Shown: positions 18,014-27,104, numbered from the stretch's first letter. The stretch is DNA of 36,505 bases from Candidatus Zhuqueibacterota bacterium (GCA_029262005.1 JAJDAG010000074.1:1-36505); one strand, 5' to 3'. Numbers and translations: made by a program. The notes: generated by a model from the letters alone, not told the origin.

Positions 18014-19288
18014 ATGTCCGACTTGCTTGAAGATCATGCGGTGGCTGAAGCCGTTTTTTGCCCCATTGATGTTTTTGACGTAGATGTGATCAGGGATGAT
18101 TTTCCTATACTGCGCCGGCGCATTCACGGCAAGCATCTGGTGTATTTGGACAATGCAGCCACGACGCAAAAACCGCAAGTGGTGATCGATGCTGTGCAGG
18201 AATACTATGAACAGCAAAATGCGAATATCCATCGTGGCGTTCACTATCTAAGTGAACTTGCTACGCATTTGTATGAAGAAACCCGGCAAAAGATTCGTCA
18301 ATTTATCAACGCCGGATCTGATAAAGAAATTGTTTTCACCCGTGGGACCACCGAATCAATTAACCTCATCGCTTCGTCTTATGGGAAGGCCAAGATGGGT
18401 CCCGGAGATGAAATTATTATTTCTACTATGGAGCACCACTCCAATATTGTTCCATGGCAACTGTTGTGTGAGCAGGTTGGCGCTAAACTTCGGGTTATTC
18501 CCATTGACAACGATGGCGATCTTGTTCTGGAAGAATACTACAAGTTGCTTTCAGAAAAAACCAAGCTGGTTTCCATTGTCCACATTTCCAATACTTTAGG
18601 CACAATTAATCCAATCAAGGAAGTCATTTCTGCAGCACATAAACATGATGTGCCGGTCGTCGTGGATGCCGCCCAATCGATGGCGCATTTGCGCGTGGAT
18701 GTGCGTGAACTGGATTGTGATTTTCTGGCATTTTCCGGACACAAAATGCTCGGGCCCACCGGCATTGGCGTGCTTTATGGTAAAGAAGCGTTGTTGAATG
18801 CAATGCCTCCGTATCAGGGCGGCGGTGATATGATTCTCTCCGTCTCGTTTGAGAAAACCACTTTCAACGAACTTCCTCATAAGTTCGAGGCGGGCACCCC
18901 CAATATTGCGGCTACCATCGGACTTGGCAAGGCCATCGATTATTTGCTGAGAGTCGGCCATGAGAAGATAGCAGTACATGAAGACAATTTGCTTGAGTAT
19001 GCAAACGAAGCGCTTGCAGCTATTCCGGAAGTCAGAGTAATAGGCCAGGCTCGGCAAAAGACGTCGGTGATTTCATTTGTGGTCGATGGCGTGCACCCAC
19101 ACGATATCGGTACCATACTGGATCAGAATGGTGTTGCGGTGCGAACGGGCCATCACTGCACACAGCCATTGATGCAGCGGTTCAACGTGCCTGCAACAAC
19201 ACGTGCATCTTTTGCACTTTACAACACGCGTGAAGAAATCAACCATTTCATTGAAGCCATTTATGGCGTAATCAGGTTGTTCAAATGA
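18014..19288 (+). CDS. sufS: Cysteine desulfurase SufS
   Basis: SufS is a pyridoxal-phosphate enzyme that takes sulfur from L-cysteine and supplies it, through SufU, to the SufBCD scaffold. The 424 residues show 'VYLDNAATTQKPQ', 'TRGTTESINLIA', 'MEHHSNIVPWQ', 'VVDAAQSMAHL' and the PLP lysine Lys244 in 'FSGHKMLGPTGIG'. The active-site cysteine is Cys382 in 'VRTGHHCTQPL', the type II (SufS-like) arrangement. Its 3' end overlaps sufU by four bases (ATGA), which suggests translational coupling. Confidence 0.97.
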   Translation: MSDLLEDHAVAEAVFCPIDVFDVDVIRDDFPILRRRIHGKHLVYLDNAATTQKPQVVIDAVQEYYEQQNANIHRGVHYLSELATHLYEETRQKIRQFINAGSDKEIVFTRGTTESINLIASSYGKAKMGPGDEIIISTMEHHSNIVPWQLLCEQVGAKLRVIPIDNDGDLVLEEYYKLLSEKTKLVSIVHISNTLGTINPIKEVISAAHKHDVPVVVDAAQSMAHLRVDVRELDCDFLAFSGHKMLGPTGIGVLYGKEALLNAMPPYQGGGDMILSVSFEKTTFNELPHKFEAGTPNIAATIGLGKAIDYLLRVGHEKIAVHEDNLLEYANEALAAIPEVRVIGQARQKTSVISFVVDGVHPHDIGTILDQNGVAVRTGHHCTQPLMQRFNVPATTRASFALYNTREEINHFIEAIYGVIRLFK

Positions 19289-19731
19289 GCGAAGAGCTTC
19301 GCGAACTCTATCAGCAAGTCATTTTGGATCACAATCGGCATCCAAACAATTATAAACAATTGCCTTGTCCCACGCACACGGCCGAAGGCTACAATCCGTT
19401 GTGTGGTGACCGAATTGTGCTTGCAATGGCGTTGTGCGGAGACATCATAAAAGAGATTGGCTTTCAGGGTTCAGGCTGTGCCATTTCAAAAGCGTCTGCT
19501 TCAATTATGACGTCTGCCGTGAACGGCAAAACAGTAGGTGAAGCAAACATTCTTTTTCAGAAATTTCAGACCATGATTACCAGCGATCTTGGCACTCGGC
19601 TTGACCGGGTTGCATTGGGGAAGTTGGCTATTTTTGCCGGCGTGCGTGAATTTCCTTCCCGGGTAAAATGCGCTTCTTTGGCATGGCACACATTGTTATC
19701 TGCTTTAAACGAGCCGGTCTCGACTCAATAA
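19285..19731 (+). CDS. sufU: SufU sulfur-transfer protein
   Basis: SufU accepts the persulfide from SufS by a zinc-ligand exchange. The 148-residue protein begins 'LYQQVILDHNRHPNNYKQL', the shared SufU/IscU opening. It has Cys40 and Asp42 in 'NPLCGDRI', Cys65 in 'GSGCAISKASAS' and Cys129 in 'RVKCASLAWHTL'. These four are the zinc ligands of SufU. The extra segment between the second and last cysteine, the 'SGCAISKASAS' wording and the coupling to sufS favour SufU over IscU. Confidence 0.95.
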   Translation: MSEELRELYQQVILDHNRHPNNYKQLPCPTHTAEGYNPLCGDRIVLAMALCGDIIKEIGFQGSGCAISKASASIMTSAVNGKTVGEANILFQKFQTMITSDLGTRLDRVALGKLAIFAGVREFPSRVKCASLAWHTLLSALNEPVSTQ

Positions 19732-19900
19732 CTGCTCTTTTGGCCGGTGTTAATTTGTTTAATGTTACTCAGAGGCACAGTTATTCAATTTCAAACCGAA
19801 CAGTTTTAATCGTCTTTTGCTATCCAGGGAAGTGGGTTCTGATAACAGACACTGACCGTCGTAATCAATCATTCATAAAGAAATTTCAGGCATAGTGCAA

Positions 19901-20224
19901 ATGGAAATACAAAACCCGGAAAATGAACTTCAAAAGAAAGTAATTGATACAATCAAAACATGCTATGATCCGGAAATACCGGTGAACATTTATGAGCTTG
20001 GCCTTATTTACGAAATTGATATTAACAAAGAAAACCATGCACATGTCAAAATGAGCTTAACCTCACCGGCATGCCCGGTTGCCGGCAGTCTCCCTGGTGA
20101 AATTGAAGCCAAAATTCTCGGGATCGATGAAATTAAAAAGGCGCGCGTTGAAGTGGTCTGGGAACCGCAGTGGACGCCGGATATGATGAGTGAAGTCGCC
20201 AGATATGAGCTTGGCATGATGTAG
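19901..20224 (+). CDS. sufT: SufT-like protein (MIP18/DUF59 family)
   Basis: The 107-residue protein belongs to the DUF59/MIP18 family, which helps mature Fe-S proteins and is often the last gene of SUF operons. Motifs are 'CYDPEIPVNIYELGLIYEI', 'MSLTSPACPVAGSLPGEI' with the conserved Cys, and 'VEVVWEPQWTPDMMSEVA'. The ATG at 19901 is used; a GTG two codons upstream (19895) is also possible and lies closer to a weak 'agg'. The 169-base gap after sufU holds no recognised gene, so it may have its own start or be read through from the operon. Confidence 0.9.
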   Translation: MEIQNPENELQKKVIDTIKTCYDPEIPVNIYELGLIYEIDINKENHAHVKMSLTSPACPVAGSLPGEIEAKILGIDEIKKARVEVVWEPQWTPDMMSEVARYELGMM

Positions 20225-20619
20225 GTACATTTTTGCGACAAGTTACATATAGCAGAAGACAATCGTCAAGCATGCAAAGCACCCGCACAATTGCGGCACA
20301 GTATCCTCCGAAACAGCTACCGGAGTCACGGATTTTCCCTTCCCAATCACTGAAATCTATGCTTCATTCTTCACTTATAGGGTTGAATAGCAAGTGCGAA
20401 ACTTGAGCAAATCACAATTGGCAAATGCAGAGCATCATTATTGTATTTTCATGGCATGAACCACTGCAAAATTGTCTTGAATTTTCCGCAGTAAATCCCT
20501 ATTATTTTAATTCAGGCCGAAATACTGAACAGCCTTTGTTTAATGAGAATATCCATGATTATCAAGTAGTGTAGCAAAGATGTTCTGTTTACGTTTCAAC
20601 CAAACTTAAGGACAGTGCA
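20225..20619 (+). other. Intergenic region, no gene seen
   Basis: No credible reading frame, terminator or repeat was found in these 395 bases. A weak promoter-like pair (TTGTTT at 20536-20541 and an imperfect -10 near 20559) could serve the next gene. AAGGA at 20608-20612 is its ribosome binding site. Confidence 0.5.
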
Positions 20620-21762
20620 ATGATTGATTTCAGCTTAAGCGACGAGCAAAAGCAATTGCGTGATCTGGCGAAAGAATTTACTGACAACGAAATCAGGCCG
20701 GTTGCGGCTGCATGCGACAAGAATTCTGAATTCCCGACTGATCTTTTCCGCACGGCCTGGGAAATTGGTTTGGTGAATGTCCAGATTCCGGAAAAGTTCG
20801 GCGGCCTTGGTCTGGGCGCGCTTGATGATTGTCTTATCGCTGAAGAACTTGGAGTGGGTTGCACCGGCATCAGTACTTCGATGATGTCGAATATGCTGGC
20901 CGAAGGGCCGCTACTTGTTGCCGGCACGGATGCCCAGAATAAAAAATATCTTGGCGGCATGGTGGATGAGTTTTCTTTCTGTGCCTACGCAGTAACGGAG
21001 CCGGATGCCGGTTCTGATGTCGCCGGCATTAAGACAATCGCCAAAAAAATGGGTGATGATTATGTTATCAACGGTCAGAAAATGTGGATCACCAATGCCG
21101 CACAGTCTAAATGGTTTTTTGTACTGACATATACTGATCCACAGGCCGGTTACCGCGGCATGACAGCTTTTATTGTGGACGCAGATTCGCCTGGAGTTAG
21201 TTTCGGTAAACATGAAGAGAAGATGGGGCAGCGTGCCTCAGACACGCGTGGTATCACCTTTGAAGATGTAAAAGTGCCTGCGGCCAACCGGCTCGGCAAT
21301 GAAGGTGATGGCTGGAAAATTGCCATGGCTGCATTTGACCATTCACGTCCGGTAGTGGCTGCCTCTGCGGTGGGGCTGGCCCGCGGGGCCACGGAAGTCT
21401 CGATTGAATATGCCAAAGAGCGCAAGGCCTTTGGCGCGCCAATCGCCAAACTTCAGGCGGTTAGTTTTATGATTGCTGATATGGCGATGAGCACCGAAGC
21501 TGCGCGGCACCTCGTGTGGAAATCGGCGTGGAAGGCTGACAATGGCCAACGCAACACTTTAGAAGCTGCTTACGCCAAAGCGTTTGCAGCAGACACGGCC
21601 ATGAAAGTTGCCACGGACGCGGTGCAGGTTTTTGGCGGTTACGGCTATTCAGCCGAGTACCCGGTTGAGAAAATGATGCGGGACGCCAAGATATTTCAAA
21701 TTTATGAAGGAACCAGTCAGATTCAGCGTGTGATTATCGCGCGGGAATTGCTTGCAAAGTAA
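20620..21762 (+). CDS. Medium-chain-like acyl-CoA dehydrogenase
   Basis: This 380-residue FAD enzyme introduces a trans-2 double bond in an acyl-CoA. It resembles medium-chain acyl-CoA dehydrogenase throughout: 'AWEIGLVNVQIPEKFGGLGL', 'LIAEELGVGCTGIST', 'CAYAVTEPDAGSDVAGIKT', 'GQKMWITNA', 'MGQRASDTRGITFEDVKVP', 'DHSRPVVAASAVGLA' and 'AVQVFGGYGYSAEYPVEKMM'. The catalytic base is Glu363 in 'IYEGTSQIQR'. It is distinct from the glutaryl-type paralog at 4667-5836. It ends 10 bases before the hydroxylase small subunit, so the two are probably co-transcribed. Chain-length preference is an inference from similarity. Confidence 0.9.
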   Translation: MIDFSLSDEQKQLRDLAKEFTDNEIRPVAAACDKNSEFPTDLFRTAWEIGLVNVQIPEKFGGLGLGALDDCLIAEELGVGCTGISTSMMSNMLAEGPLLVAGTDAQNKKYLGGMVDEFSFCAYAVTEPDAGSDVAGIKTIAKKMGDDYVINGQKMWITNAAQSKWFFVLTYTDPQAGYRGMTAFIVDADSPGVSFGKHEEKMGQRASDTRGITFEDVKVPAANRLGNEGDGWKIAMAAFDHSRPVVAASAVGLARGATEVSIEYAKERKAFGAPIAKLQAVSFMIADMAMSTEAARHLVWKSAWKADNGQRNTLEAAYAKAFAADTAMKVATDAVQVFGGYGYSAEYPVEKMMRDAKIFQIYEGTSQIQRVIIARELLAK

Positions 21763-21772
21763 AGGCACATTA

Positions 21773-22246
21773 ATGGCTAAAAAACTCATCACATTGAAGG
21801 TGAACGGCTCGCCTCACGAAGTGGCTGTTCGTGAATACGACGTTTTGCTGGATGTTATTCGTGAACACTTAAACTTAACGGGCACCAAACGCGGTTGTGA
21901 TTTGGGCACTTGTGGCTGCTGCGCCGTGCTGGTTGAGGGCCGGGCCAAATTGGCTTGCCTGACTTTGGCGCTTGAATGCGTTGGCCGGGAGATAACAACT
22001 ATTGAGGGGCTGAAGTCGCAGGTGATTCACCCTTTGCAAAAAACATTTGCTGAGGCCGGTGGTTCTCAGTGTGGCTTTTGCACTCAGGGTTTTATTATGA
22101 CAGCCAAGGCATTGCTGGATGAAAAACCAAATCCGAGCAGGGCTGAAATTGAAGAAGCCATTTCCGGAAATCTTTGTCGCTGCACGGGGTATATTAAAAT
22201 TGTCGATGCAATTGAGATGGCTGCAACTGAGATGCGCGGCAGTTGA
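21773..22246 (+). CDS. hcrC: Molybdenum hydroxylase small [2Fe-2S] subunit (HcrC-like)
   Basis: The 157-residue protein passes electrons between molybdenum and FAD in xanthine-oxidase-family enzymes. The plant-ferredoxin-like domain binds one cluster through Cys42, Cys47, Cys50 and Cys62 ('GCDLGTCGCC'). The helical C-terminal domain binds the second through Cys100, Cys103, Cys135 and Cys137 ('CGFCTQG' and 'NLCRCTGY'). The ATG at 21773 is used; upstream codons overlap the previous gene. The name follows the FAD subunit at 26031-26999, whose extra cluster marks a 4-hydroxybenzoyl-CoA-reductase-like enzyme. The true substrate is unproven. Confidence 0.9.
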   Translation: MAKKLITLKVNGSPHEVAVREYDVLLDVIREHLNLTGTKRGCDLGTCGCCAVLVEGRAKLACLTLALECVGREITTIEGLKSQVIHPLQKTFAEAGGSQCGFCTQGFIMTAKALLDEKPNPSRAEIEEAISGNLCRCTGYIKIVDAIEMAATEMRGS

Positions 22247-22617
22247 AACAGCATTCGTTGAGCGAATACTCACGGGAAGAATTTTGCCGTAATTGACTTT
22301 GGGAACGGGTGGCAACCGTATCGAGCGGAGGGCGACCCCGCACACCGTTGCCCCGCCGCAATGCGGGCACATTTTTTGGGCGCGATTCCGGTTGGCTGCG
22401 CGGTGAATTTTTTGATGCTGTTCAACGCGGGACAACGGGGGAGGAGGCGCACGCAGCCCGCGAAGGACCCCGCAGCCCCAAGCACGCCATAGCAATTCCA
22501 ATCGTTGAGGTTGGGGCGAGGAGGCCGTAGCGGTTGCAAAAAATAAACAGGCATTTTAGGAAAGGGCAGATTGTGAAGGCGCTTGGGTTTAGTGTTTCAA
22601 AGCGAGGAGAAGAATAA
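22247..22617 (+). other. GC-rich spacer between hydroxylase subunit genes
   Basis: These 371 bases separate two subunits of one enzyme, where a few bases would be usual. The centre (about 22310-22540) is visibly richer in G and C than the flanking genes. It begins with 'tggcaaccgta' and ends with 'tagcggttgca', a short imperfect inverted pair. Open frames on both strands look like chance products of the GC content. A small hairpin attcg/cgaat lies at about 22253-22267. It may be an inserted repeat or a structured spacer. Confidence 0.4.
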
Positions 22618-24960
22618 ATGAGCAGCAATTCAGCGAACGGGAATGGCATTGTTGGCACGCGGGTGCCGCTGATTGACGCACTCAAGAAAACCACCGGCGA
22701 GGGTTTTTACACCGATGATATTAAATTGCCGGGCATGATTGTGGGTAAGATTTTGCGCAGTCCGCACCCACACGCACGCGTGAAACGGATTGATGTGAGC
22801 AAGGCTGAGGCGCTGACCGGAGTGCATGCGGTCTTGACCGGTGACGAGCCGGGCGCGCAGAATCGATTTGGCGTGCTGCCTATTTCCAGGGACGAGATCG
22901 CGCTGCCAAAGCCGGGTGCTGCTGGTAGGGCTGGCCGGGTTTTGTATGTCGGCGATTGTGTTGCGGCTGTTGCTGCTGACAACGAAGAAATTGCGCTTCA
23001 GGCTTTAGCGCTGCTTGACGTTGAATATGAGATTGTGCCGGCAATTATCCGGGTTGAAAAAGGGCTTGAGAAAACCACAGAACCGATTCAGGATCGCACC
23101 AAAGACGGCACGAATGTACATAAAACTGTTGAACAGCAATTTGGCGATGTTGCCGGTGTTCTCGATAATTCTGCACATGTGCGCACCAATGAATTTGAAT
23201 TTATCGGTGTGAATCATGCTTTCACCGAGCCGATGGCGACCATCGCGCATTATGATGCAGACGACCGGTTGGTGTTATGGTCGGCGCAGCAAGTGCCGCA
23301 TTATTTACACCGGGCGCTGGCGGATGTCATGGAAATGCCGATGCACCGCATCCGAGTGATTCGGCCCATGGTTGGTGGTGGTTTTGGCGGCAAGAGTGAC
23401 CCATTTCCGCATGAAATGATCGCGTCGCTGCTTTCAAGAAAATGTCGCAGACCGGTGAAAATTTTGTTTGATCGTGAAGAAGTTTTTTACAATAATCACG
23501 GCAGGCATCCCACCAAGACTCGTATTATTGTGGCTGCGGATAAAGACGGCATGCTTACGGCATTGGATGTTGACGCGACCATAGATGGCGGCGCCTGGGG
23601 CAGTTTCGGTGTGGTTACAACTTACTACAATGGCGTTTTGGCAATGGGGCCCTACCGGATAGACAATTTTAATTATGCCGGCCGTCGGGTTTACACCAAC
23701 AAAGCACCGTGTGGCGCCATGCGCGGCCACGGTGCGGTGAATACCCGGTTTTCATTTGAAGTGACACTGGATCAACTTGCCGACGACTTGAAAATGGATC
23801 CATGTGATTTGCGCCTCAAAAATCTGCTGCCGGCCAACACAGAGACGATTAACGGTTTTCGGATTACGAGTAATGGCACGCGTGAATGTATTGAGCGCGC
23901 CCGTGAACGCTCAGGTTGGGACCAAAAATACGGACAGCTTCCATTTGGCCAGGGCATTGGTCTCTCTTGCGGATTTTATATCAGTGGCAGCGCCCACCGG
24001 ATTCATTTCAATGAGCTGCCGCATTCTACTGTGCACATTAAAATTGATATGGATGGGGGGGTTACCGTGCATTGCATGGCTGCTGAAATCGGTCAGGGCA
24101 GCGATACCATGCTGGCGCAGTGTGTGGCTGAGTCGCTCGGTATAAAAATGGAACGAATTCGAATCTTTTCTGCAGATTCGGATACGGACCCTGTTGATCT
24201 CGGTTCTTATTCCAGCCGTGTAACGTTTATGGCCGGCAATGCGGCTGTGCGGGCGGCTGAAAAGATTCGTGAAAAACTGATTCAGGCTGCGGCTCGCAAA
24301 ACCGGTTACCCTGCCGGCGGCTTTGTTTTGACGAATGAAAAAGTGGTTTACAAGCCCAATCCGGATATCTTCCTGACTTTTGACGAGGCGCTTACGGCGG
24401 CGCTGGCAAAGAGTGGCGCTCTGATCGCCAAGGGCGCATACCTCGATCCACCGCCGATTGGCAAACGCAATGAGTTTAAGGGGTGGCGGGCCGGCTTATC
24501 GCCAACTTACAGTTTTCAGGCTTATATGGCGCAGGTGCATGTTGATCCTGAGACTTTTGAGGTGCGAGTACAAAAAGTGTGGGCAGCGCATGATTGTGGA
24601 AAGGCGCTGAATCCACTAGCGGTTGAAGGCCAGATTGAAGGTTGCGTCCACATGGGGCTGGGCCAGGTTTTGATGGAGGACATGTCGTATTTACACGGCA
24701 CAATTCAAGGGCCGAATTTTCTGGATTATCGCACGCTTACACCGATGCAGATGCCGGATGTGGATGTTATCATCGTGGAAAGTGGTGACCCGGAAGGGCC
24801 GTTTGGCGCCAAAGAGGCAGGAGAGGGGCCGCTGCTGCCGATTCTTCCTGCTGTTGCTAACGCCATTTACGATGCAGTTGGTGTGCGTGTGTTTTCATTG
24901 CCGATTACGCCTGACAAGTTGTGGAAAGCAGCCCAGCGACAAGGTGTTAAGATTGACTAA
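22618..24960 (+). CDS. hcrA: Molybdenum hydroxylase large (molybdopterin-binding) subunit, HcrA-like
   Basis: The 780-residue subunit carries the molybdenum cofactor and the active site. The N-terminal 'RVPLIDALKKTTGEGFYTDD' and 'GKILRSPHPHARV' are typical of the aldehyde oxidase/xanthine dehydrogenase large-subunit domain. 'RPMVGGGFGGKSD', 'CGAMRGHGAVNTRFSFE' and 'AAEIGQGSDTM' are cofactor-binding stretches. The catalytic Glu is Glu736 in 'KEAGEGPLLP'. 'MRGHGAVNTRF' resembles 4-hydroxybenzoyl-CoA reductase more than CO dehydrogenase, and there is no CO-dehydrogenase 'AYRCSFR' motif. The substrate is probably an aromatic or heterocyclic compound, but this is inference. Confidence 0.9.
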   Translation: MSSNSANGNGIVGTRVPLIDALKKTTGEGFYTDDIKLPGMIVGKILRSPHPHARVKRIDVSKAEALTGVHAVLTGDEPGAQNRFGVLPISRDEIALPKPGAAGRAGRVLYVGDCVAAVAADNEEIALQALALLDVEYEIVPAIIRVEKGLEKTTEPIQDRTKDGTNVHKTVEQQFGDVAGVLDNSAHVRTNEFEFIGVNHAFTEPMATIAHYDADDRLVLWSAQQVPHYLHRALADVMEMPMHRIRVIRPMVGGGFGGKSDPFPHEMIASLLSRKCRRPVKILFDREEVFYNNHGRHPTKTRIIVAADKDGMLTALDVDATIDGGAWGSFGVVTTYYNGVLAMGPYRIDNFNYAGRRVYTNKAPCGAMRGHGAVNTRFSFEVTLDQLADDLKMDPCDLRLKNLLPANTETINGFRITSNGTRECIERARERSGWDQKYGQLPFGQGIGLSCGFYISGSAHRIHFNELPHSTVHIKIDMDGGVTVHCMAAEIGQGSDTMLAQCVAESLGIKMERIRIFSADSDTDPVDLGSYSSRVTFMAGNAAVRAAEKIREKLIQAAARKTGYPAGGFVLTNEKVVYKPNPDIFLTFDEALTAALAKSGALIAKGAYLDPPPIGKRNEFKGWRAGLSPTYSFQAYMAQVHVDPETFEVRVQKVWAAHDCGKALNPLAVEGQIEGCVHMGLGQVLMEDMSYLHGTIQGPNFLDYRTLTPMQMPDVDVIIVESGDPEGPFGAKEAGEGPLLPILPAVANAIYDAVGVRVFSLPITPDKLWKAAQRQGVKID

Positions 24961-24988
24961 AAAGATAATGACTTTCGGAGGGATTGAG

Positions 24989-26026
24989 ATGAGACTGTTT
25001 GCAAAGATTCTAACATTAAGTTTGTTTGGCGCTTCTTTGTTTGCATCACTCGCCTTTGCACAAAATAAAGAAAGCAGTCAGTTGCGGCGGGGCAGACCGG
25101 TACACACATATTCCATTGTCGCGCGTGATCCGCAAACCGGAGATATGGGCGTGGCAGTACAGTCCCACTGGTTTTCGGTTGGGTCGCTTGTGACCTGGGC
25201 CGAGGCTGGTGTCGGCGCCGTGGCCACGCAGTCGTTTGTCGATCCGTCATACGGACCACTTGGTCTTGAACTCATGCGCGCCGGCCGAAGCGCCGATCAA
25301 GCATTGCATGCGCTCACTGTTTCAGACAAACATCCTGAAGTTCGCCAGGTCGCGATGATTGACGCCAACGGCACTGTTGCCGCGCACACGGGTGAAAAGT
25401 GTATTCCAGGAGCAGGCCATATTGTCGGTGATAACTTTTCTGTGCAGGCCAACCTAATGCTGGATGATACGATTTGGCCGGCCATGAAAAAAGCTTATGA
25501 AGCCGCGGAAGGTGATCTTGCTGCAAAAATGCTGGCCGCTCTGGAAGCAGCACAAAATGCCGGTGGCGATATTCGTGGCAAGCAGTCTGCCGCCATTCTT
25601 ATTGTTAAGGGCGAGTCCACCGGAAAACCGTGGGCAGATAAAGTCATGGAATTGCGCATAGAGGATCATCCGGCGCCGATCAAAGAACTCAAAAGACTGG
25701 TGAAAATGCATCGGGCTTATGACCACATGAATAGTGGCGATCTTGCTATCGAACATAACGATGTCGATGGCGCTTTACGCGAATATGCAGCCGCCGAAGC
25801 CATGTTTCCTGACAATTTGGAGATGAAATTCTGGCATGCGCAGTCGCTGGTTACTGCCGGACGAGTTGATGAGTCTTTACCGCTTTTTAAGGAAGTTTTC
25901 AGCAAGGACAGCAATTGGGCCACGCTGATACCGAGGTTGCCCGGAGTGAATCTTCTGCCTGATGATGACGCTGTAATAAAAAAAATATTATCTGTTGCGC
26001 CGGCCCATAAGGAAACCAGGAAATGA
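24989..26026 (+). CDS. Exported DUF1028 (Ntn-hydrolase-like) protein with TPR-like C-terminus
   Basis: The ATG at 24989 follows a strong 'cggaggga' site and gives 345 residues; the open frame extending into hcrA upstream is not used. A signal peptide (about 1-24, ending 'ASLAFA') indicates export. The DUF1028 domain (about 35-215) reads 'YSIVARDPQTGDMGVAVQSH', 'WAEAGVGAVATQS' and 'GPLGLELMRAG'. A helical tail (about 235-320) resembles one or two TPR units ('ALREYAAAEAMFPDNLEMKF', 'GRVDESLPLFKEVFSKDSNW'). DUF1028 is related to Ntn hydrolases, but its reaction is not known. The gene lies between two subunits of a cytoplasmic enzyme, which is odd for an exported protein. Confidence 0.88.
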   Translation: MRLFAKILTLSLFGASLFASLAFAQNKESSQLRRGRPVHTYSIVARDPQTGDMGVAVQSHWFSVGSLVTWAEAGVGAVATQSFVDPSYGPLGLELMRAGRSADQALHALTVSDKHPEVRQVAMIDANGTVAAHTGEKCIPGAGHIVGDNFSVQANLMLDDTIWPAMKKAYEAAEGDLAAKMLAALEAAQNAGGDIRGKQSAAILIVKGESTGKPWADKVMELRIEDHPAPIKELKRLVKMHRAYDHMNSGDLAIEHNDVDGALREYAAAEAMFPDNLEMKFWHAQSLVTAGRVDESLPLFKEVFSKDSNWATLIPRLPGVNLLPDDDAVIKKILSVAPAHKETRK

Positions 26027-26030
26027 GTTT

Positions 26031-26999
26031 ATGATTTTACCTAGCTTTAAATATCATCAGCCGACAACGCTCAATGAAGCCTTTGCTGTCGCCAAAACAT
26101 GCAACGGTGATTTCGATTTTATTGCTGGTGGCACCGATGTCTTGCCGAACTACAAGAATCGCCTGAACAATCGCAGTCATGTTATCAGTCTCTCCGCGAT
26201 TAAGGAGTTGTTTGAACTTGGGGATAGTAAGATTGGCGCGATGGTGACGCTGGTGCAACTGGAAAAAAACGAATGGCTTCTGCAAAATCATCCCGCGATT
26301 GCACAGGCGGCTCATTTAATTGCCACACCGCCTCTGCGGGAATCTGCCACTGTTGGCGGCAACATCTTGCTGGACACGCGGTGCTGGTTTTTCAACCAAT
26401 CCCATTTGTGGCGGGAATCCAAGGGCTTCTGCTTAAAGGCCGATGGCAATGACTGCCTGGTCGTACCGCAAAAGGATATTTGTTATGCGACTTATTCAGG
26501 GGATCTGGCGCCGGTCTTCATGGTTCTTGGAGCCTCTTTTCACCTTGCCGGTCCGGCAGGGCGCCGCGAAGTTGCGGCGGCTGATTTTTTTAGACATGAT
26601 GGTATTACGCGCTACGTAAAGCAGCCTGAAGAGATTTTGACCCACATTTCCTTGCCGGAGAATGCCGGCGAGCTTCGGGCAAGTTACCGCAAGCTGCGTC
26701 TGCGCGATAGCATGGATTACCCGGTGATGGGTGCAGCAGTTGCGCTGCGATTGAACGGCAAAATCGTTGATGAGTTGCGCATCGCTATCACCGGCATTGA
26801 CACCACACCTTTCCTATATGATGATATTACCAAGGGTGTTTCAGGACGTGAGCTAAATTCGGCGCTCACTGCTCAAATTGCCAATGACGTTATGGAAGCG
26901 GTGAAACCTTATCGTAACGTGCATTTCACGCCGCAATATCGCAAAGCCATGGTTGGCGTTTATCTCAAACGCTTGCTGCAGGAACTGTCCGGGGACTGA
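26031..26999 (+). CDS. hcrB: Molybdenum hydroxylase FAD subunit with [4Fe-4S] loop (HcrB-like)
   Basis: The 322-residue subunit binds FAD through 'IAGGTDVLP' (31-39) and 'TVGGN' (107-111). Between these and 'YSGDLAPVFMVLGA' is an inserted loop with Cys118, Cys134, Cys142 and Cys151. The steps of 16, 8 and 9 residues are identical to those of the four cysteines I recall for the [4Fe-4S] cluster of Thauera HcrB (122, 138, 146, 155). The wording 'LDTRCWFFNQSHLWRESKGF' also matches HcrB. In that enzyme the loop lets electrons run towards the molybdenum for reductive dehydroxylation. The start at 26031 comes 4 bases after the previous stop. Confidence 0.92.
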   Translation: MILPSFKYHQPTTLNEAFAVAKTCNGDFDFIAGGTDVLPNYKNRLNNRSHVISLSAIKELFELGDSKIGAMVTLVQLEKNEWLLQNHPAIAQAAHLIATPPLRESATVGGNILLDTRCWFFNQSHLWRESKGFCLKADGNDCLVVPQKDICYATYSGDLAPVFMVLGASFHLAGPAGRREVAAADFFRHDGITRYVKQPEEILTHISLPENAGELRASYRKLRLRDSMDYPVMGAAVALRLNGKIVDELRIAITGIDTTPFLYDDITKGVSGRELNSALTAQIANDVMEAVKPYRNVHFTPQYRKAMVGVYLKRLLQELSGD

Positions 27000-27104
27000 T
27001 AGTTTCTGCAACCACAGCCTGGTTAAAATTAAAAACCCGGGTACCTGCACGCATTCTGATCTGTTCAGGATAGGTTCAGCAGCCGGATAAAAGCAAAGAA
27101 TAAA

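Noticed and set aside
19668-19895. 75-codon frame between sufU and the SufT-like gene
   Set aside because: It begins inside sufU, has no ribosome binding site and no protein-like pattern.
21875-22501. 208-codon open frame on the minus strand opposite hcrC
   Set aside because: It lies antisense to a well-supported gene and has low-complexity Pro/Arg/Cys content typical of a shadow frame.
22270-22554. Minus-strand frame of 94 codons in the GC-rich spacer
   Set aside because: No start signal and no recognisable features; GC-rich DNA gives long chance frames.
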